Assembly: GCA_029449235.1 (NCBI GenBank)
Contig: JANATG010000004.1
Location: 1,488,001-1,552,000, forward strand
Length of the DNA stretch: 64,000 bases
Source: Linnemannia schmuckeri
Taxonomy: Eukaryota; Mortierellomycota; Mortierellomycetes; Mortierellales; Mortierellaceae
Direction: 5' to 3'
The position numbers and the translations under genes are program-made. How positions within the stretch are numbered: the first letter of the stretch is position 1; the number at the start of each line of letters is the position of its first letter. Shown in pieces: positions 47,002-59,416 of the stretch. The notes beneath the pieces are model-generated. The model did no database searches and was not told where the DNA came from. It saw only the letters and a list, made by a program, of their open reading frames with translations.

Positions 47002-50000
47002 ATGTTCGCAGCCAAGGCAACTAAGGGAGGCTCGCCTATCATTCCTAAGGAACGGACATTGGAAAGACCTTCACCTAAGACTTCAAGCCAGACACTGAGC
47101 CGCGATAAAAGCTCGTTATCAACAACGTCGTATGATTCACAGGAATTCTCCTGGGTACCTAACCACGACAGTGACTATTCAGGGTTCGATAGTGGCGACG
47201 ACATTGACGATGAATCCATCTACTCTAAGAATGACCGGACGCTCGTGGCATACTTTGGACCTTTGCCGAGAGAAGCGGAAGAGGCGTTGAATAATTCGGG
47301 TACATCGGTTTTTGACGTTTGCTTGGAACTATTGCTTCGATTTAAAATTCATGATGGTACTAATGTTACCCTCCATGTTTCTCTCTGAATAGATCCTTAC
47401 ACCAACACTATGATTTCCAAAGTCGACTTTGACACAGGATTTGGCATGGTTGTCTCTCATGCGAAGTGTTACATTTGGGCAGTTCAGAAGGTACTACGGC
47501 TGCACGTCAATTAGCTCGGGACTCGTCGCAAAAGATTGGACTTGATAACCAACATGTATACCTGCTTGTCAACTGTAATGCTAGGAGACTACATACCGTT
47601 CTCCTCCTATGTGCTATACCCTGCCGATGCCTCCAAACAACAACCCAACTCCCGAGACAGCTCCACTTCTTCCTGTTGTCACAATCACCAAATCGGACGA
47701 GCCTCACTATGGAATCCTTGCCTGTTCGCCTGATGGAACATGCTGGTACTGGAACAACATCGACATCTGCTTCTCGAATGTGGACCAACATGTGGATACC
47801 AAGATCAACATCCAATCAAAGGATTATGTCTCTAAAGTCGAGTTTGCTGGCGTAAGTACTCATTAAATTTTTCAGACCATGCTAATTAACTTGACAAGCA
47901 CGTTGAGAAATTGCGCCTAACAGTTCCTGATTTTCGTTCTAGCCCATGGGATATTTTGTTGCAACAAAATTTGCAAACGTGTACCAGGTGTCGATCAAGA
48001 AACAATACGGCGCGAGCACGTTGTCATTGACGCAGTTGAATGGAAAACCCGGCGGCGCGATTGCTTCGATTTTCAACATGATCGGCGTGGTGCAAGGACC
48101 CGACGAATCTCAGCACCTTGCCGCCATGACTTCAGGACCCAGACTTCAGGATCAACATGGACGATGGGATTTGTTTGTGATGACTCGGAAATCCCTCTTC
48201 AAGTGGCACCTGTACCGCTCTGGAGAATGCACACTGGAAGTGGAGGTTCCTTTGAGGGATGAAATCAAGGATCGGATCCTCGACGACCATACTGCGGTCT
48301 TGCCCATGGGAAGCGATCCTTCTGTCCGCGTTCTCGATATCCAGTACATCAGGAACGGGAAGCTGCTTGTTTTTGCCACGTTCTTCAATACTGCCCACAG
48401 GACAGCACACACTCCCTTGGCCTGTGCGCTTTTTACAATCTCTTGTCGGCATGGATCAGGCTTTGACATTGAGCACGTCAAATACCTTCAGCGTACAATC
48501 GTAAGACAGCCATTTAGTATTTCGGATATTGATTGTCTTCAGGAAATATCGTATACTTATTGCCAATTCTAACTCGACGTGGTAATGGTTCAATAGGAAG
48601 AAGACATCAGACCAGAAGCTTCGCCTAAGCTGGTGGTCCCACTTGGAGGTCCAGGAGTGTTCATCATTATGCCAAGAGCGGTGATTATCAGCTCAACATT
48701 GCCTGATTCGACGTTCGAAGACTTAGTCCCATTCAAGACAGACAGGATTATCGGCAGCGGATACGAGGACTGGAAGCAACATGTTCTGGATCTGGCCTCA
48801 AGCAGCGAGTTGACTATCATCTGCAAATCGAGCGGTCGCTTGGGCATTCATCTTCAGCTGGACGACAAGGGACACCCATTGCCTTTGACCGCAACCAGCC
48901 CTGAGAACGAGAAGGAGGAGATGACGGCACAACTTCAGGCCAAGTTGGAGCAAGCGGTCTTTTTCAGTGGGAAGAAACACAACCCCATCTCCTTCGATCT
49001 CGCACATTACGACGGTGGTGATCTCAACCAAGCGTCTTTGAATGTGAGTCGGGATATCCTCAACTCACACGCTCAACTCCTCGGCACAGGCAGAGATGTA
49101 ACGACAGGACTCTCGGTGCGTTACCAGCGGATAAAGAATATCATTGACTGTATTCAGGATGCAGAGATGGCGAGCCGACTGTTGGTCGATACCAGATTCC
49201 AGCTGTGCTGGAGTACAGAGAAATTGGCGGCTGCGAATGAGGTCTGGAATCAATACCAGCATAGGCGGAGAGCTGTCCGTGATGACACGACGCTGAAGGA
49301 GAACTTGGATCGCGTCATGCAAGATGCAGCTGCCAAAAGCTTGCACAGAATCGGCGCTCATAGCACGGAAGATCCACTGGCGAACTTTATGAAGTACCAC
49401 GTAAGTCTCAAGTTTATGGAGCAGTTTCTGATTAAATGATCGTTCATGAAAGAAACGAGACTAATATAAACGGAGCATCTTTTGATAGATCAACGAGCTG
49501 GGAGCGTTGCTTTCCAGCTTGCAGACCTCTGTCGCCAAGGCACAGGAGAGCCACCGAGCAATTCTCGTCAGGGATATCAACAAGATCCTCATTGCTAGTT
49601 TGCGGTCTGCATGGAATTTTAGAAGGCTGAATGTCGGGAAATACGCTCTGCAAGACCGCAGTACTCTCGAGCCGTGGACAGGTTCGTGTTTACAACTGAT
49701 GACCTTGATACTGTAAGATTTGAGCATGCTGGCGTGAGGGTTTGTCAGATACTAATTCACAGGCTCACGCTTTCTTATAACATAGGCACTGAGAGTATCA
49801 TCAAGGCTTTGACGAAACAGTACACAGCAACGCTCAACTTGTGCGTAGTAGCTCCAGAGCAGAATGGCACTTCAATGGACGTTGACAAAGATAGTTCAGA
49901 GTTTCTTGCTCCTCTCGAGCGTGAGCTTAGGGATCAGCTGTGCGATCTTGCTGATTTCACATTGCAGGCACATTCTGAGCATTTACAGTATTTGGAGGGA

Positions 50001-51604
50001 TTGCCTACGTCAACCGAAAGCAGTATCAGGATTGCTACCGCTGTCACCGCATACGAAGACACCAAGACAGCATTACTGGGACCACTTGGTACGTCCAAAT
50101 CATGTTGTGATCGACATTAGCTACTTTTGGGTAATGTATGCGGACAAGAATTCTGACAATTCCTTGATTTCATTTCTCTAGGTAACTTGGACAAGACCCA
50201 TCGTGCGATCCAGCTAGCCCAAAAGTACAAGGACTTTACCACACTTGTCCGACTCTCTTCTGATGATGAAGTAGTCATTAACGGCTATCTTGCCAAATAC
50301 CAGCAGGAATTTGCTAATGCTCTGTTCCAGTGGTATATCGACACTGGTACGCACTGCTTGTTCTTCAGCGCGCGTCTGTATATGTGTTTATAGATTTTTT
50401 AGATTCTGTCGGAGCCCCAACTAACACTTTCAGGTTTGCTGCTTGCATGTCTGTAGAAAGGATGCCCAAGCTGTTGGAACAGAGCGAGCAGAACAGCGAT
50501 ATGTTCACCAACTTTATTGACAACCATGATTGCAGCGACTTCGGCTGGCTGCATGACATCAAAATCAAGCGATTCGGCGAAGGTTCGAGGCGGCTTCAGG
50601 AAGCTGCTGCGAGGGAGAACTATTTGGATCGTCGTATGACTATGGCCAGTCTGAGTAAGCTCCTGTTCCTGGCGGAGGGAACCCGCGATAGTCATATTCA
50701 TGAAGGCACCGTAAGCTATGCCGCCAGATGTAACGAAGAGTTGATCACAGCGACTGTTCAAGTTGACGTTGCTAACTTCTTGGAGACGCAAGGTGAAGCG
50801 ATGGCAACCATTCCCGATAAGGCTGAAGCTATTCTGAAGGAGCTAGAATCCCCCATCCTGGCGAAGCAAAAAGTCTTGCGCAAGGCGAGTAAACTGGCCC
50901 ATCAGTCGCGTTCATTGTACGAAACTGTTGCAGTGACAAAGTATATCCTAACAATCTGTATTTTCCTTTGTTCCTTTTTATTACAGGGTGTTCTCGAGGC
51001 GATAGAGAAATTGCTGGAACGTAATGTACTTAGTTCTGAGGATCTTCTTGATGTTCTCATGCTTCAGCAGGCCGGGGAGATCAACAACATGAACGTGTGC
51101 GGAATTTCTCTCGATATCTGTTTCCAGGCTACAGATATTCCCGAAAACCGCCGTCCTTATGTCCTGCAGGATATTTGGCGTAGGATCTTTATTGCAGACA
51201 AGGACGCCTACTGGAGACTGGAGGATGTGAGTGATTCGGAAGCCAGAGAGAGATTGATGGCATCGTGGATGTGCCGGGCATATGCTGTGATTTTCCATGC
51301 AGATGGTCACAAGGACGAAATGATGTTGCGTCCACAGGAAGCCAAATGCACAATGCCCCACAATCTGTTCCGGGAACGCAGCCTGACGAGAGGCGAAACG
51401 GATGAGGCAGAGTTGAAGAGACGGTACGAGGGCTTGATCCAAGACTATGAGCTCGAGAACAATGAGCTTAACCAACGGATTCGCGAGGGACAGTTGGTGG
51501 AGAAGTGGCAGCGCGTAAAGATGATTGTCAAGGAGGAGAGGGCGGCTGCTATGACGAGTCTGGGATCCCAAGATGCTATAATGAAGGATGTTGAGATGGC
51601 GTAA
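47002..51604 (+). CDS. NUP133: Nucleoporin Nup133
   Basis: Scaffold subunit of the Y-shaped (Nup107-160/Nup84) complex of the nuclear pore. Exons: 47002-47299, 47393-47490, 47585-47851, 47943-48500, 48597-49400, 49489-49681, 49786-50088, 50182-50346 and 50457-51604; 1277 residues if the last is unbroken. Residues about 85-480 form the N-terminal beta-propeller (SKVDFDTGFGMVVSHAKCYI, PHYGILACSPDGTCWYW). The rest is the alpha-helical stack of the Nup133/Nup155 C-terminal type, with ATDIPENRRPYVLQDIWRRI near the end. A disordered Ser-rich N-terminus precedes the propeller. At 50941-50986 there is an intron-like sequence (GTATAT, CTAAC, ACAG), but excising its 46 nt breaks the frame. Either it is retained, or a weak donor at 50933 (54 nt) is used, giving 1259 residues. 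Confidence 0.87.
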
Positions 51605-51722
51605 GAACAGATATCTCTACAGATAATTATTATGTTCTTGTTACCTTGATAGAAATCAAAAACAATCTTAACGATGGAGAATGCAAACAAAAATGCCAAA
51701 GATGTTTTAATTGATGTGGTGT

Positions 51723-54292
51723 CTATCGTCTTCGTGCTCTTGACTGTTGAGCTTCGCTTTGCCACCGGTGTTCTCGAAGCTCCTTGGACAAGTCTGGCAT
51801 CTTGGCACCCCATGCTGGCAACTTTACGACCTGTTCAGAAATGGTTGACGTGAGAGATAGTTTTGGATCAGTGGTGAATTCACCCTTCATATAACAACAT
51901 TTAACATATGAGGGAGAAGAAGAAGGGCATACCATGACGGTGCAGTTGTCCTCGGCACCCAACTGTTCTGCAAGGTTTAGGACATTGGCGGCAGCCTGGG
52001 TCGGATTGTCTTCCAGCTTGACACAATCGACGACTTCCTGGTTGGACATGACGCTCGAGATGCCGTCCGAAATCAACACCAAAAAGGCGGCTTCGCTGGC
52101 TTTGACCGTCCTGCGGATCAACTCGGGCTCTGCGGAGACCCCGAATGGTTTCATGGTAATGTCGCCTAGTGCTCGCGTGTTGGCCAGTTGTCCTAAGAAC
52201 ATGTTCTCGCCAAACGAATCTGCGCTCACGTATGCTGCCATTCTGCGGATACGGTCTGAAATTAGAGAAAAAAGTGGAGGTACATATGAATTGGTATTAT
52301 TTTCGACGATAGGAACACATTGCTCCCTCAAGCGGAGAAGATTGAAAAGCTGTGCAATTTGTCCTTACCAGCTTCTACAACGGCATCGGGGTGGTGGTCT
52401 GTGGTGAGTTGGATACTCTCGCCTCGAGGGGCCTCACATAGCAGGATACGGGTATCACCCACATGTGCCAGAATTAGATCCAGCTCATCCTTTGTCTCCC
52501 AGAAAGCGCCTTTTGATTGGACAATGACTACCGAAGCCGTGGAGCCGTCTCGATACTTGTCCCGAATCAACTCTGTATCACACTGCAGGAAGGAGAGACA
52601 GAGTCGTTGTTCGAGTGTCATTGTCGTCGGCATGGGTGTTGGTGTTGCAGCTACTCCCTGCTTCCGCTTCTCCTCAATCAGATCCTCTGCCCGAAGACTT
52701 AACGAGGCGTACTCGGATCGATCTGTTCCAAAGTAGGGCGTTGTTCCTCCTGGCAGGGGCGATGTTTTGTTCAAGTACCCTCTCCTGGCAATCACAAAGG
52801 GATCCTCATCCTCGTCGTAGTCGTGCTCATCTTCTTCCCTCCGTGGCATCTCTACCCTAGGCTTGTTGGTTGCTGCGCGCTCTTTTTGCTTGCGCTGCTC
52901 CTCTGACAGTGGTACCTCCAGGGGGGCCGGAGTGGCGCCTTTCACAGTCGTTCCAGCAGTCGTCGCTTGATTCTCCAAGGACTCCAGTTCCTGCTTCTGC
53001 TCCTCTTCGGTGGCATTCGGGTGGGGTATAAAGATCATCGGCTTGACCTGTCCTCCTTTGCCAGGGATATGAACCCTCCGCTGCTGTCTCGCTCGATCCG
53101 CCGCATCTCTCAACCCCTTTATCTCAAAATCCGCTGGCAAGAACGGTTCCAGAAAGTGGGGGCGGAAATTGCGGAAGTAACCTCCGAGTTTGCGAAGATC
53201 CTTGATCACCTTGGGGACCATTTCTGGTTTGGCAGCCTCGATGTATTCGTCCAGGTTCGCGGTTAGGTAGTCAGCGGTGTTGGATCCTCCATGACCGTCA
53301 AAGATCGCAAAGTAGAAGAGAGTCTTCTGATCTGCGTCCATCTGTGAGATCGCCTTAGTGCTGCCGCTACTAGTGTTAGTGCTGCCGCTACTGTTGGTTG
53401 TTGTAGTGGACGTAGCTATGGCTGTGGTAGGATTTGTTTCTAATTGTGGTGCGTCCAGGACAAGAACTTTGTATCGATCCTGATTGTACTTCCGTTGGCA
53501 ACGTGTCGAACGAAGACCCACAATATCCCGATATTTGTCTAGATGCACCCGCAAAGTATCGCCCTGAGAGTTCTTCATGGCGTAATAAGGCTGAGAGTAC
53601 CAATTCGAGTGGGTGCTGTGGAAAGTACGCTCCTGAGTCCGAATGTAAAATCCCGAAGAACACGCTGTTGTTGTCAAGGAGTAGGGTACGGCTGCACGTC
53701 GTCCTGGCCCAGACCCCGTCAAGGCAAAAGTGGGGTTGCGTTGGCGGCCCGATCGAGGTTGTCGTCGAAGAGAAAGAAGCATAAGCGGAGTTAGAGTTCC
53801 AACGGCGTTGTTGGTGGTTGTGATGGTGTTGCTGCCGTTGGCTAGCAGGTCATTGGACGGTATAGATTGGCGTCGTCGGCGATTGTAGTTATAGTTGCGG
53901 TATGCATGTCGTGAGAAAATTGTTGGAGATAGAGGCTCAGAGTGATACTGTTGCGACTGTTGCGAGAGCCGCAATGATGATGGAGGCAATTGCGTTTGTT
54001 GGGATCTAAATAAATTAGTCGGCGTTCCTGTTGTTGTTATTGTTGTTGTGGTGGTTGTGGAACTCGTGGCGGTAGATCGATTTGAGAAGGATTGTGCAAA
54101 GCGACGGTTCCAGGGATGGAGTTGACGGGCTGACCTGCTGGACCCTGAACAAGTGGATGCGAGTCGACAATGGATAATCGATGATGACGGACTGAGCGTC
54201 TTCGTTAAGAGGAAGGTTCCTGGGAGAGTTGGATACAGACGGGAGGCTCGAGTTGTTTGACGACCCACGCTGGGCAGGAGAGGAAAGATCAT
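51723..54292 (-). CDS. Mitochondrial PP2C-family protein phosphatase (Ptc6-like)
   Basis: Three exons in transcript order: 54292-52369, 52255-51933, 51830-51723, giving 784 residues. A metal-dependent Ser/Thr phosphatase with all PP2C signatures: NQDRY, FAIFDGHGG, DGSTASVV, LAHVGDTRIL, LTTDHHPDAV, SDGISSVM and AEDNCTVM. The N-terminal 250 residues are rich in Arg, Ser, Thr and Gln and poor in acidic residues, as expected of a mitochondrial presequence plus linker. Yeast Ptc6 is the nearest match by layout; Ptc5 is an alternative. Between DGHGG and DGSTA there is a long insertion (about 180-190 residues beyond a compact core) with an acidic, charged middle (EDEHDYDEDEDPF). An in-frame TGA upstream and no earlier ATG support the start. 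It converges with NUP133, stops 118 nt apart. Confidence 0.9.
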
Positions 54293-55296
54293 TGAGTTCG
54301 GACTGATGGGAGATCAGTCTTTGTCGGTGAGTCAGTCGATCTGCGCGATGAAAGGTAGGAAGTAGCAGAAACGCAAAAGAGGGAGAAGATGGTGCAAATG
54401 AGAGGTAGAGATGGAATGTAAACGGAAGTGTGAAGAGAGTGATGAATAAAGAGAAGGGGATGGATGGAAACTCTCTGCCTATTACCCTGAGAAGTGACTG
54501 TTCGTGCCCCACGAAAATGATCCGTGTGAAAAAGATATGTGCTGCGAACTATTACGCGTCGTGGTCAGATCTGTAGTGATCTGGAAGGACGCGTCCTCGC
54601 GTCAGACTTTTACTTTTGTTACATAACCGCGCGTCTAGTGTACGGTAATAGAAATGCTCCTCAACCAGGAAAAAAAAAAAAAAAAGCTCTTTCTTACTCC
54701 ATCTCAAAAATAGAGTGCCCAACCTGGATGCAAACGCCTAGCAAACGACCACAAAATCTACTGTGCTTTATTCGCGGACTCGTTATTATTCGCATTTCTA
54801 TTCAGCATCAGGAGAGAAACACCCCCTTGTTTTTCAGATGCATATTTTCAAGGCAAAGCAACAAAAAACACAGAAGTATAGATGAGAGGGGAAGATCTTG
54901 GGCATGTTAACGAAGAACGGTGCAAAGCTGTCTGGACCATATGAGGGACAGCTGCTCTGGATCCCGTCGCATCCTGGATAACCTTTCCTATCCTGGCTCC
55001 TTGATCTCTTCATTTCTGTCCATCTCATTTTTGTCCACACGCACACTTTTTTTCTCTGTGTCGCCCTTTCCCTTGCAACTCCTACTTTTCTTTTTTTTCT
55101 TCCCTTTTTGTTTTTCTCTTTGCCTCTCCACCTATACTTCTTGGACCTCTTCCTCGCAGCGTCGCCCAGTCTTTTGCTTCGCCATACTCTCAACCCTTTA
55201 TCTTCGTATCCACTATATCCATTGATCTCCACCTTCCAGTCTCAACTTTCACAAACGCATCATCTCAACCAACAATTTAAGCCAACGAACGTTAAT
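54293..55296. other. Divergent intergenic region, PP2C gene / membrane-protein gene
   Basis: Contains a run of about 16 A near 54670-54685 and a C/T-rich leader (about 55000-55290) before the plus-strand ATG. Open frames of 100-165 codons here lack homology and read through these tracts. Confidence 0.45.
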
Positions 55297-56667
55297 ATGA
55301 AGACCCTGTCGGATTCCAAAAACTCCAATTCTTTTGAGTTGGTGTCCATTGTTGATCATTCTCAATTGGATGCATCAACCTCAGAACCACCACACCCACC
55401 ACCGTCATCCAAACCACAGGGCTGTTGCTCAATTTCCCCAAGAGGTCGACTCACTGCCCTCGCCAGCTATCTTTTGGTACATATCCTCTCCCAACCTTCT
55501 CAGAATATTGGATAATCACTTGTTGTTCGCTTAGTGTCCCATTCTTCACTATTTTCACTTCACTCTCTTATATATGGTCTTTCTCTATTTTTAATTGCGC
55601 TTACCATGATATCATCAACAATACTTTGTGTTTAGATCGCTGGACTTTCAAGTCTTTACTTTTGCCTTGTCCAAGCTGGTATGGACAGCATTCATATTTG
55701 CGACTCTATCGCAAACTGCTTGCTGTTTTCGACCCAGGGCTGGCCTGCCATGGGCGACCAAAGTGTTGACTTGTTGGCCATGTCGTACATCTCTGGCACC
55801 ATCTCCGTCGTTGGTGGTATTCTTGGAGCCTTTGGGATCTTTGCCGCTTACAAGGTAAACCGAATTGAGATGCCTTTTCACGCTGAGCTATAATGTCTCT
55901 TTTGAGAAATGGCGAATGGAGGGGGAGAGAGTTGCAGAGAGGAGAGAGAGTGAGGGGATAGAGGGTTGGCACCTCCTTGACTAATTATCTTGTCTTTATT
56001 TCAGTATCACTGCAACCCTGTGTAATAATACCAGTGGTGCATGGGAGGAAGACAGAAATAATAAAAGGGAGTGAAATAAAGAAGGAAGAAAGGCAGAAGA
56101 GTGCTCCCTGCATTGGATTAGGATGAAATGGTGCTCTCCAGGGCATTGAATCCAATTACATTTGTTTTATTAACCATGTCCTACTCTTCCCTGAAATACC
56201 TCTTTTCATCTACTTTGTAGGAGTCGTCCACTATGGTACGGTTCTTTGCCAAAGTCTGGTGGATCATGATTGGAGTGTTCCTTGGATCGACTGCATTGAC
56301 GCTCTTCCTGACAGTCATTCACAAGGACCGCTTCCTCGACCAATGCGGCCTGGAACACGATGCTGCTCGCGGTACCTCTGAGTGCGGTGCCATGTATGTT
56401 GCAGCCCTTCTCGGTTCCCTGATCGGATGCCTCATCGGTGTAACCATGATCGTAAGTCCATGAATTTATTCAGTCGTAGTTCTACGTGCACACCTTGCAT
56501 CTCCGATTGCATATGCGATTCTGACGTTATTTTCTTTTTTTCGTTTTTCTTGGCGTGTTGTTTAGTGGTGCTATGGTGAGGATGTGGTCCGCTACTCGAT
56601 CGAACTTGGTGCCCGCAAGGACAAGCAAAGACGCGTCCACCACGACAACAGCACCTACAACCCATAG
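55297..56667 (+). CDS. Four-helix membrane protein of unknown function
   Basis: Four exons: 55297-55476, 55636-55854, 56221-56451, 56566-56667, all phase 0; 243 residues. A 50-residue polar, Ser/Pro-rich N-terminal tail without signal peptide precedes four predicted membrane helices: about 55-80 (LTALASYLLIAGLSSLYFCL), 110-133 (YISGTISVVGGILGAFGIFA), 140-165 (VWWIMIGVFLGSTALTLFL) and 185-212 (MYVAALLGSLIGCLIGVTMI). A short basic tail (ARKDKQRRVHHDNSTYNP) follows. Two hydrophilic loops contain Cys, so disulfides outside the cytosol are possible. The layout is like MARVEL/tetraspan proteins, but I cannot name a family. Both termini are probably cytosolic. Exon junctions fall next to helix borders. 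Confidence 0.82.
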
Positions 56668-57171
56668 CTCAAAAACTCGTCCGCTGACGATGGCTTTTCT
56701 AGCTACTACTATCTATCAGCTACATACAATTAAAGATTTACGTTGATATGATGTGTACGGGGATGGGAAGCCGACAAGGATGAAAGATGAGTTATGCGTG
56801 CATGGGCTAGGTAGGGTAGAACGGATATGTGGTATGTGTATGTTAATAATCATGGGGAGTGGCTTGATCGATGTATGCGCAGACAGATTGGAAAGAGAGA
56901 TAAGCGATTGCGGTGCCAGTCCGCTGAGCATGAAGTTGGTGTTGGGTGAGGCTGAGACTATTTTTTTTTCTTCTTTTTGTGTTCTGTCGCGCCTCGTTCC
57001 TCTTCCTTATTTGCGTCGCTGCTCACTCACTCTCCTTTTCCTCTCTTCCCACGTTCTCACTCGCTCCTCTTCACTCTCTTACAGACACTTCATTCCATTC
57101 CTCTCTTTTTCTCTCTTCTCTTTACGACAAACAACTCATTCCCCCCCCCGCCTTTCACCTCAGTGTTCACC
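56668..57171. other. Intergenic region and leader of the G6PD gene
   Basis: Left part is the 3' flank of the membrane-protein gene. From 56955 to 57171 a strong C/T-rich tract, ending in a C9 run and TTCACC, leads to the G6PD ATG. No TATA box was identified. Confidence 0.45.
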
Positions 57172-59235
57172 ATGTCTGAACCAGCAAAAGCAACACAAGA
57201 CAACAAGCACCTTTACACAGTTATTGGTAAGACAAAACATAGGGAAGAGTGAAAAAACACACAAGCTTTTATCGAGCAACCCAACCCTAACCGTGAGAAC
57301 TATCAACCTTCTTTACGCGTTTGCCCTTAACCCTTATCCTCCCGGCCGTTTTCTTCCTAATTTCGTACTGTAACGATATATAGTGTTGGGTGCTTCTGGA
57401 GATCTGGCCAAAAAGAAGACCTTCCCCGCCCTCTTTGGCCTCTACAAGAACCACTATCTGGACGCCAACACCCAAATCATCGGGTATGCACGTACTAAGA
57501 TGGATCAATCCACCTTTGAAGGCCACATCTCCAAGTATATCAAAATCAAGTCCGACGAGGACAAGGTAACATTGTCCAAATTCCTCAAGCTCTGCTCCTA
57601 CCAGGATGGCCAGTACGACAAGGACCAAGATTTCCAGGTGTTGGAGAAGGAGATCGAGAAACTCGAGAAGGCGTCCGGGGCGACTGCTCGTCTCTTCTAC
57701 ATGGCCTTGCCGCCCTCTGTCTTTATCCCTGTCGCGACCAGCATTAAGCACAACAACTACAAGAAGGGTGTTACTACCCGCTTGATTGTTGAGAAGCCCT
57801 TTGGAATGGATCTGGAGAGCTCCCGCAAGCTGGCCAAGGATCTTGGTGCCCTCTTTACTGAGGAAGAGGTAAGATGCTCAACAGTGAAAAATACATTAAT
57901 TCGTCATCGCATGCATGTGTGAGAAACGCACAGGGAAATAGGGGATTCATTTTGTCGAACTGCATAAAAAAGTCATGTTACTCACACTCGCTAACGCCTT
58001 TTTTTGTTATCCTTTCACGACTGTAACATGTGTGTCATTTGTCATATTTGAAATAAGATCTACCGTATTGACCACTACCTGGGCAAGGAGATGGTCAAGA
58101 ACCTAATGATCCTTCGCTTTGCCAATGTCATCTTTGGCTCAGTCTGGAACCGACACTGTATCGACAACATTCAGATCACCTTCAAGGAGAAGATCGGTAC
58201 CGCAGGCCGTGGCGGCTACTTTGACGAGTTTGGCATCATCCGCGATGTTATGCAAAACCGTACGTTATCTTGCATGTTGTGCCGCTATTGTTTTACTTCT
58301 GTCTCTCTTGTTTTGACATAGTCTGAGCCTATATGCTTCTTTGCGTAATTTAGATCTGCTGCAGATTTTGACCCTCATCGCCATGGAGCCACCAGTCTCG
58401 CTTGGTGCCGAGGATGTCCGTGACGAGAAGGTACATAGAACGATCTTGTACAATTGACCGTCGACACCCAACAGTTTCATCTGATAACAATACTAACGTT
58501 TTAAACTAAATTTAGGTCAAGGTTTTGAGGTACATTCCTCCAATTGCCAAGACCGACGTCTTGACAGGCCAATACACCAAGAGCGAGGATGGTAAGGAGC
58601 CCGGTTACCTCGATGACCCTACGGTCCCCAAGGGCAGCAAGACCCCTACCTATGCTGCCGCGACGCTCTTTATCCAGAACGAGCGCTGGACCGGCGTTCC
58701 CTTCATCCTGAAGTGTGGCAAGGCTCTGGACCAGCAAAAGACCGAGATCCGAATCCAGTTCAAGGAAGTTCCTGGAAACATGTTCACCAACCTCGCCAGA
58801 AACGAGATTGTAATCCGTGTCCAGCCCAACGAGGCTGTTTACGTCAAGATTATGAACAAGGAGCCTGGTCTGGGCATGAAGACTGTCATCTCGGACCTGG
58901 ATCTCTCCTACTCGAGCCGCTTTGACAATGCTGTGATCCCTGAGGCCTACGAGTCTCTGATCCTGGACTCGCTGAACGGCGACCACTCCAACTTTGTGAG
59001 AGACGACGAGTTGGATGCTGCGTGGAAGATCTTTACGCCCATCCTGAAGACGATTGACCAGGGTGAGATCGAGCCTATCCCCTATACATTCGGCAGTCGC
59101 GGTCCTCACGGCGTTACCGAGTTTGTAGCCAAGCATGGATACCAAAGGTCCAACCAAGAGTATGTCTGGCCCAGCCATTCTGAGGCATCTGTTGCCGCCA
59201 AGGGCCAAGACCAGAAGGTCAAGCCCACCCCTTGA
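57172..59235 (+). CDS. ZWF1: Glucose-6-phosphate 1-dehydrogenase
   Basis: First, NADPH-producing step of the oxidative pentose phosphate pathway: glucose 6-phosphate plus NADP+ to 6-phosphogluconolactone. Five exons: 57172-57226, 57384-57868, 58058-58259, 58354-58430, 58516-59235; 512 residues, normal for the eukaryotic cytosolic enzyme. The nucleotide-binding loop GASGDLAKKK begins at residue 21, EKPFGMDL is present, and the active-site signature RIDHYLGKE is at 183-191. FYMALPP and LILDSLNGDHSNFVR are also conserved. There is no targeting peptide. In oleaginous fungi this enzyme is a main NADPH source for lipid synthesis; that link is general knowledge, not visible here. It converges with the S9 gene, and AATAAA occurs 46 nt after the stop. 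Confidence 0.97.
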
Positions 59236-59280
59236 ACATAGCATACTTTCTTTTCCCTTAGCCTATTTTTCCTTCATAAA

Positions 59281-59286
59281 AATAAA
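59281..59286 (+). terminator. AATAAA poly(A) signal of the G6PD gene
   Basis: AATAAA 46 nt downstream of the G6PD stop codon, in the 181-nt convergent gap with RPS9. Confidence 0.45.
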
Positions 59287-59416
59287 ATCCTCCCCGATAG
59301 TTGAATACGACGATATTTGGCTTCTGGATATGTTTTCTAAATTCTTTATTCTTGATGAAAAGAGATAAGGAAGGGGAGTTTCAAGACGTGTGCTCAAGTG
59401 AAGTGAGACGAGAGAT

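Noticed and set aside
46811..47098. Basic 95-codon frame overlapping the NUP133 start
   Set aside because: Starts at a GTG, contains the 18-bp duplication, and uses a different frame from the conserved Nup133 sequence.
54015..54512. Alternative 165-codon frame at the 5' end of the PP2C gene
   Set aside because: It ends in a His/Asn run and never reaches PP2C motifs. The frame starting at 54292 continues into the catalytic domain.
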